Numbered from the stretch's first letter, positions 13,801 to 26,330 are shown. The stretch is DNA of 64,000 bases from Pempheris klunzingeri (GCF_042242105.1 NC_092012.1:30606478-30670477); one strand, 5' to 3'. Notes: a model not told the origin generated them from the letters alone. Numbers and translations are program-made.

Positions 13801-15371
13801 TGTAGTCCATCACCTGACTAGTGATTAGGCAAACTTCATTAACATCATAATGTGGTTAAAGGAGAAAATGGCTGGTCATTGATTTATTTGTTTTTTGTGT
13901 GTGTGTGTGTTTCATTTTACATAGAATAGAAATAATAGAATATTTAAAATAGAAATTTTACAAGAGCTCAAGAACTCAAAATGTATGTCTCCTGTAACAT
14001 TACATAGAGTGATCTGATTCAATGTATAATTCAGCATTAAGGTCTGAGTAATGAAGCTGACGAGTTAAAGTAAAGGCTGGGAGGTATTAAGAGCGTAGCC
14101 TTTGTTGTTACAGAAGATGCAGCTCTGCGAAGTCGTCTGACAGAGTGTCTGGAGACCATCCTCAATAAAGCCCAGGAGCCGCCCAAGTCCAAGAAGGTCC
14201 AGCACTCCAACGCAAAGAACGCTGTTCTTTTTGAAGCCATCTCCCTCATTATCCACCATGACAGGTCGGTCACATTCACTGTGACAAGTTTCTGCCAGTC
14301 ATTGAATTCCTGAAACATTACAGAGGCATGTTCTGGAAAAGGAATATCTGATTCATTTCCTGGGTAATATTACCACTGGGTCACTGGTTATGCCTTTAGC
14401 AAACTGTGTTTGTTTCCAACATGTTGAATTGGATGTTAGTTTTTAATGCAGCTATAGCCAACCCAGACTGTAACACTGCATTAGAATCTCCAAGAATTGA
14501 ACATTAAGCTCGAACCAAGATATGCTATATCTTTAAACAAGGCCACTTCAAGGCCACAGGACAAACCCAGCTGTGATTAGTTCACATTCCCGTCTACTGG
14601 GGCACTTGTGCGTTTTTGGATGTGGAAATATGTTCTGGCCTTTGGACATTTCAGCTAATTGTTGTATCCTGTTCCTCAGTGAGCCCACCCTGTTGGTACG
14701 AGCCTGCAACCAGCTGGGCCAGTTTCTGCAGCACAGGGAAACCAACCTCCGATATTTGGCTTTGGAGAGCATGTGCACTCTGGCCAGCTCTGAGTTCTCT
14801 CATGAGGCAGTAAAGACGCATATAGACACTGTGATCAATGCTCTAAAGGTGAGTCCCTCATCAGGTGTGTGCCTTTGAAAAGCTTTTCCGGGTTAGTGTG
14901 AAAATGATGTGTACAGCTTGGATAATGTCTTTTAGAACCTGGTAGTCGCTCTTCCATATTTTTTAACCATTTGACCAGTGGGAAGCTGTGGAGTCTGAAT
15001 TGTGCCACTGGAATTGTTATTCACTTCTTGGTGGTTTAATACCACTTTGATAATTGTCTTTAAAAATGTTTTTGAGTTGGCATGAAAAACCACTCTTAAC
15101 GTTAGTGTTTTCTCAAAACATTGTAAAAAATGCATTTTGCAGAGCTTTAGAACTTGAAATATATCCGTTGTCTTTCAGAATTCGTCTTCCAACCAAAATG
15201 CACCCTTGGGCTTTTCAAACCCAGGCAACATTAAATATCAAGGTCATTTATTTTACCTTTTACAAGTCAGGATGTGAGGTTGGGACTATAAAAATGTAGT
15301 GACCAGGTTACATGGCTGCCTTCGTCTATGTCCTCTGCTCTCTGTGTACACCAAAGAGCTGCAGGTCTGAG

Positions 15372-15421
<50 letters not shown>

Positions 15422-18400
15422 CAGAGCAGAGAGGTCACAGCGGACAGGGTGAAGCTTCGCTTCAGCTACATTCACACAACATCCAGCAAGTCGACACCTT
15501 CCCTTAGGGTTGTGTGGCGGTGTGGAAAGTACAATAGTTTGATCCTGAATATTAGAATGGAGCCAGATCTCTGTAAAGATGTGGGCACAACAGTCCCCCA
15601 CTTACATTTGGTCCATCTCATTTTCTTGCGGCCGGACATTAGCCAGGAGCAGCCTTAGGTCCAGGCTGGGTTAGCTTAGCTCTTATCCCAGCACTCTTCC
15701 TCTCCTCCAGGGGCGGTCGCACCACCCACGGCGGCGTTTGGTCTGCCTGGACCGGCTGGGTGATCGTCTCAAGGTCCACTGCTCTTAATCCAATCCCCGC
15801 GCTTCCTTTTCCAATGCCTACGAGTGTATTTCCGTCATAGGTAATACATGTTTCAGAAATAAAGCCGGGAAAAAAAAGACCTTGATTAACTCCTCCCATC
15901 CTTCCCCTCCTCACCCAAACAGTCCTGGTTGGGTAAATTTTATGGCCTTCCCTTAAAATTGCTGGCAGTGCATGTGTAATAGGCCACAGTGGAATTTAAG
16001 TAGCTACAGCTGATGAAATCTGCCAGATACATCCGTCATTTCATATATTCTGTGCATGTTTGTTTTCTATACAGACTGAGCGAGATGTGAGTGTTCGCCA
16101 GCGAGCTGTGGATCTGCTCTACGCCATGTGTGACCGCAGCAACGCCAAGCAGATTGTAGCAGAGATGCTGAGCTACCTGGAGACCGCCGACTACTCAATC
16201 AGAGAAGAGATAGTGGGTCATCAGTACAGGCCTTTACGCCATTTAGTTCCTCTGTGTGCTTGTCTCACCCTCAGCTAGTTGCTTCTCTTCCTCAGGTGCT
16301 CAAGGTGGCTATCCTGGCAGAAAAATATGCAGTGGACTACACTTGGTACGTGGATACCATTCTCAACCTCATTCGAATCGCCGGTGACTATGTCAGTGAG
16401 GAGGTGTGGTACCGTGTAATCCAGATTGTCATAAACCGAGATGATGTCCAAGGCTATGCTGCCAAGACCGTCTTTGAGGTGGGCATGAAGTTTCCTGCTA
16501 TCTCAGACCACCTTGAATGTCAGTATGAATTAACAGCATCCACCTCAACAGTGTTATAAGCAAACATTTCCATGTGTGGGAAGTGGGAGGTAGCTAAAAC
16601 TGGTTACACCATGAGGGAATACATGTGGTTGAAAATAGAAAACCCATTTCAGCAATCATCCCCAGGCCTCACATGGGCCTTTGCTTTTTCTCTTTTAGGT
16701 GCACATTCAAAAACAGAAATGTGTTTTTCCAGTCCCTCCACAGGTGCACTAACATGCTATAGACAGGCATCAGCTAGAATGAGGTGCTTTGTTTCCTGTT
16801 GTCTGCCACAGTTGTCACATACAGCAGTGCCTATTGCGTTCAGATAAAGCACAAGGAACCACACAAGGAATGAGTGATTGAGTCATTATTGAATATTGGA
16901 GGGGGCTATCAAAGTAAAGTTTAGATGCATCTCTTTCTTAATGCAGAGCTATTCAGCTGTCAAACAGTAAGTAAGTGTGTACAGCACACCGAATAATCAA
17001 GGGAAAAAACAAAAACATGAATTCAAAAAATGTGATGGGGACATTCTGAGCAGCAGTTATGATTCCTCACTGCATAAAGTTGAAAAACTACTATTTTTTT
17101 AAAAAAATAGAAAAAGTAACCAAAGTGGGATGAATACAATCAAGTTTTACCACTAGCAATCAAAAGAGACCCTTCAGGCTGATTACACTCCAACCCTCAG
17201 ATATCCTCAAGGAGCCGACACAGTGGGAAACCAGTGAGGGATTGTGTCCTTGTTGCTAGACAATGTGACATCCACATTTACGATGTCGACTAAGTGGTTA
17301 CTTACCGATTCTATTCAAAATGTTACAGTAGATGGCAGTGTGCGGTTTCTTCCATGTTGTTCCTGACCCAAAACTGCCATGCTTTGTGTGCACTTGCAGG
17401 CACTCCAGGCTCCCGCCTGCCATGAGAACCTGGTTAAGGTGGGGGGTTACATCCTGGGAGAGTTTGGTAACCTGATTGCAGGGGACTCGCGCTCCAGGTA
17501 CAAACGACATACTTTTCAGAACCATGTATTGCATTGTGTGGATATCATTTGGATATCATCAAAAAATACATATGAAAATTCAACAGCTTAAATGAGAGAT
17601 GTCTTTTGGCAATTTTTATGAACCACACTTTTAAATGCATGGGTGAAAGCCAGTGTTGCTTAATATACAAAGGAAATATAGACTTAGTTTCCTGTAGTGC
17701 TGACCTGAATGTTTGAATGTTGTTACTGTCATTGTTCTGTGCTGTCTTCTCATTTAGCCCTCTGGTCCAGTTCAACCTTCTGCACTCAAAGTTCCACCTG
17801 TGCTCTGTGCCAACTCGGGCGCTCTTGCTGTCGGCCTACATCAAGTTCATTAACTTGTTTCCAGAAGTCAAGACCACGATCCAAGACGTCCTGCGCTCTG
17901 ACAGCCAGCTCCGCAATGCTGACGTGGAGCTGCAGCAGAGAGCTGTCGAGTACCTGAGGCTCAGCTGCATCGCCAGCACTGACATACTGGTTAGTGAATT
18001 ATGCCCGAAGTGGACAAAATACTGATAACAGTCTTTCAGTCTCAATCTCATACACACTCGAAAACACACTGTTATGTCAGAACATATACAAACATGAACT
18101 CACACACACACACACACCCTTTACTGTAACACCTGCTATTGGAGGAATCTTCTGTATGTTAGTAGTCTGCTACAATATCACGTGATGGTATTAAAAGTAA
18201 CATTGCATATCTTTTCTGAAATTTAGTCCACATTTTGACTGGATTTCCTTGGTATTTGTAATATTAGTTCACATCCACACTGAAAATTAAACATTTTTAC
18301 TGTCACAGCGCCATTCAGTGTATTATAAAGGAAGTCTTGTCTGAAATAGAAAATCACAAAATTACTGTATTTGCCCTTCACAGGCCACAGTCTTAGAAGA

Positions 18401-21400
18401 GATGCCTCCATTCCCAGAGAGAGAGTCTTCAATCCTGGCCAAGCTGAAGAAGAAGAAGGGCCCAGGCAACCTGCCCGACATCGACGATGCCCGGAGGAAC
18501 GTCAACGGCAGCACCGAGCACAGTGAGAACACTGAAGCCACAAAGGTGACTCCACAGCACTGTGATAGGTAGCAGAGCATTCTGATCAATACAGCTTGGG
18601 TTTTTATTTTTACACAAATCCTACAGAGGAAAAGCATTTCTGGTTTCTCATACAAATCGGCATGTTTAAGAATTTCCTGCTATGAGTTCTCTGTAGCATT
18701 CATCCATAATCCTCCACAAGTCTGTATCACACAAACAACATTGTAACAGTCAGACTGTGTGTATTGTTGTATATTGTATTGTGGTACTGGTTTGCAGCCT
18801 TTTGGCCTTTAGCTTTGTTTTCTTCCATCTCAAGCATTTCCTTGATCTTTACCTTCACTTGTCTCTCTCTCCTCCCTTCTCTGTCCTCACCCCCTGTCCC
18901 TCTTTTCCTCCTTCCATTCCTTTTCTTTCTCCATCAGTCTTCTCCTTCACTGATGGCAGACCTTCTTCCTACCAACAGACCCCGCCCGTCCTCCTCTAGT
19001 CCCTTCATGCTCTCTGCTGGGACCATGGTATACTGATAGCTAGAAAACACCATGCAGTATAGCAGTTATTATACCAATCAGTCATGTTATTGCATGTTCT
19101 AGTGTTTGGCTCAGAAGGTCGTCTGTATTCTCTCCACTTGCTTTTTGCTCTTTTACGTAAAGCAGCCTTGAAGAGATTTGGCTTTTGTTACAGGACTGTG
19201 TGGACAATGTCTTGGCAGATGTTGGACACTAATGAATTTTTATTAAATTTAGCTCATCTGATTCTGGTTGTATGTAGACACTGTATATTAAAGATGGTAT
19301 TTGCTGATTTTTCACACCCAGAGTTCCACCCACCCCTTCACAGACCTGCTGAATGTAAACGCCACCCCTTCAGCAGGAGCCAGCCTGCTAGTTGATGTGT
19401 TTTCAGACAGCACCACCCCTGCATCCATAGATGTGTGTGAGGAACATTTCACCAGGTGGGACCATACTGCGAGCTTGGTTGATGAAATTAGCAGAGAAAT
19501 AGATGCCGTTTGTAAATAGTTATACATACTGGCGGGTAATCCACATTACATATTAACGGGGCACTCCAGAGATTTAGTATTGTACTACACGAGACAGATT
19601 TTTAAAAAATGGATGGTCAAAATCCAAGCTGTAGAGTCTGGGATATCATTATTTTTAATCTGCTACATGAGTCAGACTCCAAAAGCACTGGAACTTGCAT
19701 TTGCCATAATGGAAGTGGATATTATTAGACAATCTTTGGCAGGTAAACACATTTTTTCAACTCCACTGCCCCACTTTGTAATGTAGGTTTTACACATTCG
19801 TTATACAGCCTGGCTGAAATGAGTGTGACTGCTGCTGTGCCCTCTTCCACATCTGCTTTGAACATCAATCAGCAGAAGTGCAGACCTTTACAGGAAGTTG
19901 TTGTTGTAAATGTGTAATTGTGTGCTTGTAAATTCCAGGTTTGTTTGTAAGAACAACGGTGTTATCTATGAGAACCAGCTTTTACAGATTGGACTGAAGT
20001 CTGAGTACAGGCAGAACTTGGGTGAGCAGCTTTTTCAAATCTATCAGACCTGTTCAGTTTTAAGGATGGTTTCAAAGGCTACCTGAGAGAGGCTGCGTTA
20101 AAGAATAACGAAAAGACTGGTAGTGGTTAAGGGACAGATGTTATTAGTTCAGAAAGAATGAACCTGCTGTTGTCCCACAGGTCGTGTGTATGTGTTCTAC
20201 GGCAACAAGACTTCTACCCAGTTCCTCAGCTTCTCCACGTCAGTGACCACTCAGGATGAGCTCCAGACTCATATCTTTTCCACTGTTTGGTAGCTTCATG
20301 TTACAGCAAGCACTGCAGTTTACTTAACACAAGTAACTTCATCAACAAGTACTGCCGCTTCGTCCCTGCTGAGGAGAAATTTGCACCTGAGTTGTGTCTG
20401 CGTGCCACTCAAACTGAGCAACGTAAAAAAGGTACCTGTTGAATCCTTAACCATCGTCTCCACAGCTGAATGTCCATTCTAAGACAGTAGACCCCATAAT
20501 AGAAGGAGGGGCTCAGGTCCAGCAGATCATCAACATTGAGTGTGTTTCAGAATTCACAGATGCTCCGGTGCTCAACATCCAGTTCAGGTTGGTGTTGGTG
20601 TCTGAATACGGTCATTACTGATCTGTTAGTATTTATACTTAAATATACTAATATCTGACTGTGTGTGTGTGTGTTAACCAGATATGGTGGAACTCTCCAG
20701 AACATTGCAGTTAAACTCCCTGTGATGCTGAACAAGTTTTTTCAGCCTACAGAGATGACATCCCAAGACTTCTTCCAGCGCTGGAAACAGCTTGGAGCGT
20801 AAGGCTCACTTCATGCTGGCCGAGCTGTGTGTGTCATTTAGGTTGCGTACAAATGCGAGTGTCAAACAAAAAATGAACTGAATGAAGTTCAAATAGGTTG
20901 TATATATATATATTTCTGTTTTTAGCGGCTGCGTTCTATAGTAACATGTTCTTGTTATAATGACCTGCTCCCTCCCAGAAATAGTTATTCTCCTCTCATG
21001 CCTCTCTGTGTCTGCAGTCCTCAGCAAGAGGATCAGAGGATCTTCAAAGCCAAACACCCAATGGACACAGATGTGACCAAGGCCAAGGTGAAAAACTGCT
21101 CAGCCGTAGACAAGAACCAGTTGTTTGTGAGAAAATCCAGGACTCTCTCATAATTTATCTTAACTTGATATATGACATGAAACATTGACAGCTTAGAGCA
21201 AATCGTTTGTCGGTGCTCCACTTTTCTGCTCATTGTGTTAGTGATGCATTTAGGATATGGCATGGCATGATGTGGTAAGTTTATTTGTAGTGTTTATTGG
21301 ACTCATTCAGGGTGTGTACGTTGTTCTCTAAACACTCAGCAGAATCCCCCAGAATGCTTTGGTGCCGGTGATGCAGTTTTTTACCTTTTTTTGTTGTTAT

Positions 21401-21820
21401 TTTGCACTAAACTACAGCACTTTTTAAACTCAGGAGGGAACTTCGGGATAGTCTCATGCATCTAATTAGTTCTCATAAGAGGAAAAAGTATCTTCAGATT
21501 TATTTAGCTGACAAATCCCATGCACATGCTGCGAAGAAATCACATGTATGAGTCAGGGCCGTGTTCACGCCCACTCTTTTCCCACTCTTTCTCCTTCCCT
21601 CCTGTAAACGATGTCATAGATCTTAGGTTTTGGTGTGGCCCTCCTGGACGGGGTGGACCCCAATCCTGCAAACTTTGTTGGAGCTGGAGTCATCCACACT
21701 AAGAGCACTCAGGTGGGCTGCCTCCTCAGACTGGAGCCCAACACACAAGCACAGGTAAAGAGACACACTCGAACAAACCCAGACTCATCCCTGTAATGAA
21801 CCATCATATCTCCTGTGTAA

Positions 21821-21857
<37 letters not shown>

Positions 21858-21941
21858 ACCCAGATGTACCGCCTCACCCTCCGGACCAGCAGGGACTCTG
21901 TGTCTCATAGACTGTGTGATCTCCTCTCTGAACAGTTTTAG
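7846..21941 (+). CDS. ap2a2: AP-2 complex alpha subunit (alpha-adaptin), complete, 23 coding exons
   Basis: Large subunit of the AP-2 clathrin adaptor, which binds PtdIns(4,5)P2, cargo and accessory proteins at endocytic sites on the plasma membrane. Coding exons: 7846-7912, 10508-10576, 11499-11641, 11806-11999, 13065-13194, 13438-13539, 13643-13751, 14114-14264, 14680-14848, 16075-16212, 16296-16478, 17400-17497, 17758-17989, 18384-18545, 18938-19027, 19322-19455, 19939-20021, 20181-20270, 20464-20587, 20682-20798, 21018-21087, 21620-21754, 21864-21941. They sum to 2868 nt, or 955 aa (human about 940-977). The solenoid trunk is residues 1 to about 620, with the PIP2-binding set K55, K56, K57, Y58, K61 intact. 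The hinge has two DLL motifs (657-659 and 687-689). The ear runs from about 725 to 955, with platform Trp at 857. Ear features ([28 protein letters not shown]) favour alpha-C/AP2A2 over AP2A1. Intron 18 is AT-AC; all others read GT-AG. Confidence 0.96.
9842..10270 (+). mobile_element. Second Tc1-like transposon remnant, in ap2a2 intron 1
   Basis: In plus orientation this holds the 3' part of a Tc1-like transposase. It contains a QDNAPCH block at about 10013 (the catalytic DNDPKH-type motif), then LQWP and EHL separated by a deletion where PPQSPDLNPI normally lies. It ends in a CCTAATAAAG-type terminus at about 10243-10270, a common end of one fish Tc1 family. The 5' half is missing and the frame is broken, so it is a dead copy. 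It is a different Tc1 subfamily from the remnant at 5.9-6.4 kb. Confidence 0.75.
15374..15420. repeat. (AC)n microsatellite, 47 bp
   Basis: Uninterrupted AC dinucleotide tract in ap2a2 intron 9. It abuts the LINE fragment that follows. Confidence 0.97.
15425..15915 (-). mobile_element. L2-like LINE endonuclease-region fragment in ap2a2 intron 9
   Basis: On the minus strand (15914 down to about 15430), broken frames give an Arg/Pro-rich lead-in followed by [15 protein letters not shown] and [16 protein letters not shown]. These match the order (LLxNVRSLxNKMDEL, then TETWL) at the start of the L2/Rex-type LINE apurinic endonuclease domain. At least one frameshift and one stop interrupt it, and the reverse transcriptase part is absent. 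It is inserted antisense to ap2a2. Confidence 0.65.
18938..19027 (+). other. ap2a2 hinge exon with DLL motif, candidate cassette exon
   Basis: This exon is 90 bases and phase 0 at both ends, so skipping it keeps the frame. It encodes [12 protein letters not shown] and then a Ser/Pro-rich tail. The next exon (19322-19455) starts with a similar unit, [12 protein letters not shown]. Mammalian AP2A hinges are known to be alternatively spliced in AP2A1; whether this exon is alternative here is inference from its symmetric phase and duplicate look. Confidence 0.55.
20271..20463 (+). other. AT-AC (U12-type) intron in ap2a2
   Basis: No usable GT donor with a good consensus follows exon 18. Instead the exon ends at 20270 and the next bases are ATATCTTTT, one mismatch from the U12 AT-AC donor consensus ATATCCTTT. 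Near the other end, TCCTTAAC at 20444-20451 matches the U12 branch-site consensus, 12-13 bases before the terminal AC at 20462-20463. Splicing this way gives LQT-Q-LNV across the junction, agreeing with LQTQLAV in human AP2A1. The following AG is therefore exonic. Retention would add six residues or so and then a TAG, removing most of the ear. Confidence 0.8.
21824..21851. repeat. (GT)n microsatellite next to last ap2a2 acceptor
   Basis: A GT-rich run ends a dozen bases before the acceptor CCCAG of the terminal ap2a2 exon, so length change here lies inside the polypyrimidine/branch region. Confidence 0.85.
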
Positions 21942-24640
21942 ACTCACACAGCTCCAGCATTTTTACACCTTTGCTCTCCTAGTCTCACTTTAGATTGGAA
22001 TGGATGTATTGTACAGTGTAAATTCTTTTTTTATTTGACTCACTCTACAGGCAAATGAAGTGAAATGTATTCTTCGCACATGCTTTACTAATACATCACT
22101 GCTTCAAACCTGCCTTGTGCTCAGCAGGCGGCGCTCTGCAGCTCCAGTTTGAACACTTTTGAAATGCTGTGTCATCGCTGCTTGAGTGCTGCCTTTCTTA
22201 TTCAAACGCTTGAGGAGTCAGTTAGGAAGCATTAAAGAGATTCAGGTAGTTGAAAATCTGAATAGGATTATGAGCTTAGGTATGATCTCAACAATCAACT
22301 CACTTGTTCTAGGAGACATTTATTCTTGTGTTTTAAACAAATGTTGCACAGAACTGGGAAGCTTTCCTCAACTTCTCGCCCATTTTGCACTCGTTAGGTA
22401 AAACATTAGATCACTGAAGTAGATCAGATAGATTTAGACAAGAGAATTTACTTCACCTGTTTTACACGTCTGTCATCTCAGGAGGAAAAGCAAAGCTTTG
22501 CATTGCGGTATTTTTAGTAAAAAATAGACCTCGGATGCGACAATTTTGGTTCTGTCGTGAGAATTTTTTGAGCTACATCACGACGCACCGAGTTCAGACG
22601 ATCAAATAAAATGTCAAGAAGTCAATATAGAACACTAGTTAGCAAATGGAAATCAATTTCTGATAGTGATGGAACTCACTTTGTTCCCAGAATACCTACT
22701 TCACTGCTCACAGATGCACCTGTGAACTTTAGTTACTCTGTCAAGAACAGAGAGCCTTCAAACAGACGAGAGTATTTTTAGAGTCTGAAGCACTGCCACA
22801 CTGTCACACTACTTCTGCCTAAATGCATTCACTCACAGAGCACTGCCAAACTGGTAATATTTCTATATTTCTACAATGTATGGCGTATTTTCTGTTTTAC
22901 TGTTATTTACTTCTATTGTAATCCTTGATGGCGTATTACATATATGCTGAGTACAAAGTCCGGCTCTGTCCAAAGTTGGAAGGAGGAAGTCGTTGATGAT
23001 GCGTTTAGTGCCTCCTGGCTCCAGCTTTATCTTTACCAGACAGATACGAGAGAATGAATGAGGGTATGTACCAAAACGTCTCACTGTTCTTTAAAGAGCG
23101 TTCTTTCACAATGTTGATCCACATTTCAAAGACGAACAGCAGAATACATCTTTACACTGTGTTAAAGGGTTTGGATGGTTCCTGAACACTGATGCCTTAA
23201 TCTGCCCCTGAGGAGCTTTACTGTAGTTACCGTGTTTTAACGATGGGTGCTGGCCCACACCTGTTTATCCACCTATGTCCTGTAGAATATAAGGTACCAC
23301 ATCATTAAAAGACCAGTGGACTCGACCCTTTTGGAAGTCTCGAGATCTCACGTTTACTTATGCGAGGCCCTGGAGATCCTAGACCAACCAGCCCAGTGTC
23401 ACAGTGTGCCTTCTGTGTTTTTATGTAAGTCAAGGGATGACCTTTCATATCTGTTAACAGTGAATAAAACAAATGTAGCTGTACATGATCACTCGACAGT
23501 GAGCGCTGATGTTCTTTCCTCATGTTTAGATGCAGCACCATGGAGCGGTCAGATGACTGCAGTGTGTTTAGTATCCAATGCCCTCAGCTGGCCAAAAGAT
23601 CAGTTAGTTTTATAACCTGGGTCTTATTTTCATGTTGTAGAAGTTTAGGGAAGAAAGGAGACGCTGGATATGTTGTTGCTTTTTAAATGTGATGTCATTA
23701 CAACATCCTTATCCAAAAGCTGTTATACAAATTTTTTTAAAAATCAGCATTTTCTTTAAAACAACATAATTATACAGTATAATTGCAGAACTCCCAAGCG
23801 CTGTCCTGGGGTGTGTGAGCGCCCTCTAGTGGCACAGCTTTCAGACAGATGAATGTTTTGCAGGTGAATCCGTTTGTTTCCGCTTCTGCTCTACATCAAA
23901 TGTGCTTTAGACAAGTAACGACCCAGGAAACACGGAAACAACGGGTGACTGCAAACGTTTTTGCCACAACATCATCCTTCATGATAAATTCTGAAGTTGA
24001 AACAAGCAATACATCGAGATATATTTGTTTTTTGATCAGCTTGGGGATTTGTCACAGTAGAGGCACTACATCCTGTCTCTGGGTCGTACTTTTGTCAAAT
24101 GTCACAGAGATGTTTGTCAGTCAGTGTATCCACCGTACAAAGTCTATTTACGCCTCATGTGACTAAAGTATTTGCACCTACCGATTCTAAACAAATAGGA
24201 TCAGTCATTGATTTCCACTTTGAAAGTTTGCTCTTATCCAGCCTCCGCTGACTTGGTCATCATGTGAAAAAGGAGTGTGTGGTAATTGATGCTGTGGATG
24301 ATTAAGCAAATTTTACAGAGTGTGTAAATGGATCTGCGTTAATAAATAAGGTGGGAATAAAATTAAAGCTGAATTGTGAAAAGCAACCATGACAACCAGT
24401 CATGTGGCCAAAGTGTGTCAGCAGTGACATTTGATCAAAGCTCCAAAAAGCAGGTGGACTTCTGGGTTTAGATTTTGTCGCACAAGGAAAATAGAATTTC
24501 ATGAAAAAATTCACTTCACTTGCAGAGTTGCAGCAGTTCTTTACTTATGAATGTGTGTATTTTTCTTCCAAATGTTGCCTTTACAACCCGGACAACCTTA
24601 AATAAGCAAATAATGAGTAAAACACGATAGCTTTGAGTGT
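21942..24640 (+). other. ap2a2 3' UTR and convergent intergenic stretch
   Basis: No further coding exons are seen. Candidate polyadenylation signals AATAAA occur at 22605-22610 and 23463-23468; which one is used cannot be decided. Short open frames here (for example 23316-23615) have no recognisable similarity. The ap2a2 and c19orf12 transcripts converge in this interval and could overlap if the distal site is used. Confidence 0.5.
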
Positions 24641-24644
24641 ATAA

Positions 24645-24650
24645 TTTATT
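24645..24650 (-). terminator. c19orf12 polyadenylation signal AATAAA
   Basis: TTTATT on the plus strand reads AATAAA on the minus strand, about 350 bases beyond the c19orf12 stop codon. This is a plausible 3' UTR length. Confidence 0.5.
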
Positions 24651-25002
24651 TGACATTCATAACCAGATTAAAAATACCCTGATACAGAGTGTGGGAATAA
24701 AGAGATCACATTATAAATGACTCCCCAGGCACAATGTCATACAGAGTTTTAAAAAAAGCAGAGAGGAAAATTCATAAAAAACAACAACCTTATTTGTAAT
24801 AAAGTCACTCTGCATTCATTATTGAGCAACACAGACTTCTATCATGACTGTGCAGACAGTAGGATACACACTCAGCTTGGCACAGTAATGATCCATTATT
24901 CAGGTTTTCCAGAGAAGTACAAAAAAACACACTGGGCCCAAAGTGCTCCTGTTGTGTCTGGCAGTCCTTTGGCATCCTGTTTAGTTCACCTATAACCATA
25001 AC

Positions 25003-26330
25003 TCAGTCCTGATAGCGCACCTCTGCTCTGAGCTCCTTTGTGATGTAGCTAAGCAGCGCAGCCGTGACCTGCTGCTGCAGGGTGGCGTTGCCCATCACGA
25101 GGGCGATGAGCTGGGCCGCGTCCGTCCAGGTCAGGCTGCCCAAGACGGCCACCACGTCATCGCAGAGCTTATTCTGCTGGGCGGGAGGCAGCTCCATCAG
25201 GATCTGAGGCAGAGGCTTGAACTGGCCGCTCGTCAGCCAGCTGCCCAGGAGACCACCTATCGCTCCACCTGGTAGAGGCACGAGGGGGTGGGGGGGTCAG
25301 TATAACTCCACTGGAAGCATGTTCTAATATGAAGTAAACCCGCATTGAAGACAACTGATGAGGAATCTTAAAGGATAACTCTGGTGATATGTTTTTACAT
25401 CAACTGGTCTGGTTCACTCTCACTTCTCATCTGCATTTCCTGCTGTTTTCAGCTCTATCTAACAAAGTTGGAGACCAGCTGGTGGAGCCTTTAGCAGCTT
25501 AAGAGCCAGATCTTGTTCTCATCCAACAGAGCTTAAAAGAGAGTGAGTATTGGAATTTGTATGTTTGCTGTGTGTGTGTGTGTGTGTGTACCTCTCTCCA
25601 AACTGATAACTCTTAAACCTGGCACTGATCATCCATGTTTCTTCTGCCTAGGAGAATAAAACTTTAAGCTTTTTAATAACCGACCCTGATTTTGTTTCTC
25701 TCTTTCTTTCCTTCTTTCTTTGTATGGCCTGCCCTCTTCCGGGTTTGTATGTACTTTGTTGTTCTGTACTCTACATGTGACATCTATTTCCTGTCTACCC
25801 GTCCTAGCACAGGGATGCCTCCGCTATTACCCATCACAAGTTCTCAGAGACTGCATCGACAAAAGTTTTGCCCAACCAAAAGTCAAAAGCCCAAATATTT
25901 TGAATATAAAACAGCAGCAAATCACTGTTGATTCATCCTCTGCTGATCAATAACCCTGCAGTGACTAAGGAACAGGAGGTGGTGCGTTTAAGTACCGTTA
26001 CAGAAAGCATTGGCCGTGCCTTAAATACACGTATGTCCTTTTGGATTAGTCAGAAAAGAGTTTTCTATTTGGACTCTACAGTCTCAAAGGCCCCTGTGAG
26101 TGTGGGCTACACCTGAATCCCTGATCAGACAGCTGTGATGTCTGCTTCAGCAGTACATTAGTATTCTTACCAACAGCAATCCCTGGAGGTCCGCCAAGCA
26201 GCCCCCCCACAAAAGCAGTTCCTCCTGCTACCGCCGCTCCTTTGGTGGAGTTCTTCACCGCCACCTTGATCTGATCATGAGCTGATATTTCACAGCACAG
26301 ACGCATGATGTCTTCCATTCGTGGAGCCAT
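25003..26330 (-). CDS. c19orf12: C19orf12 homologue (membrane protein, NBIA4/MPAN family)
   Basis: Small membrane protein of mitochondria/ER contact sites linked in humans to neurodegeneration with brain iron accumulation. Its biochemical activity is not established. Coding exons on the minus strand are 26330-26171 (53 codons plus 1 nt, donor GTAAGA) and 25268-25003 (stop TGA), giving 141 aa, the usual length. The first exon has MEDIMRL and then a glycine-zipper stretch ([18 protein letters not shown]) that continues across the splice into [19 protein letters not shown]. The conserved C-terminus includes [28 protein letters not shown] and the end [14 protein letters not shown]. Start at 26330 is chosen because the upstream leader exon has a stop-terminated short frame. 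It sits next to ccne1 as in human 19q12, with two genes in between. Confidence 0.95.

Noticed and set aside
20271-20465. Conventional GT-AG splice for ap2a2 intron 18
   Set aside because: It requires a weak GTTTGG donor and inserts residues not seen in the family, while the AT-AC reading restores the conserved LQTQL sequence.
7846-21941. Naming the adaptor gene ap2a1
   Set aside because: Ear-domain positions ([23 protein letters not shown]) follow AP2A2; AP2A1 has different residues at each.
23316-23615. 99-codon frame in the ap2a2 3' region
   Set aside because: No family similarity, no splice support and an overlapping antisense frame of similar length.
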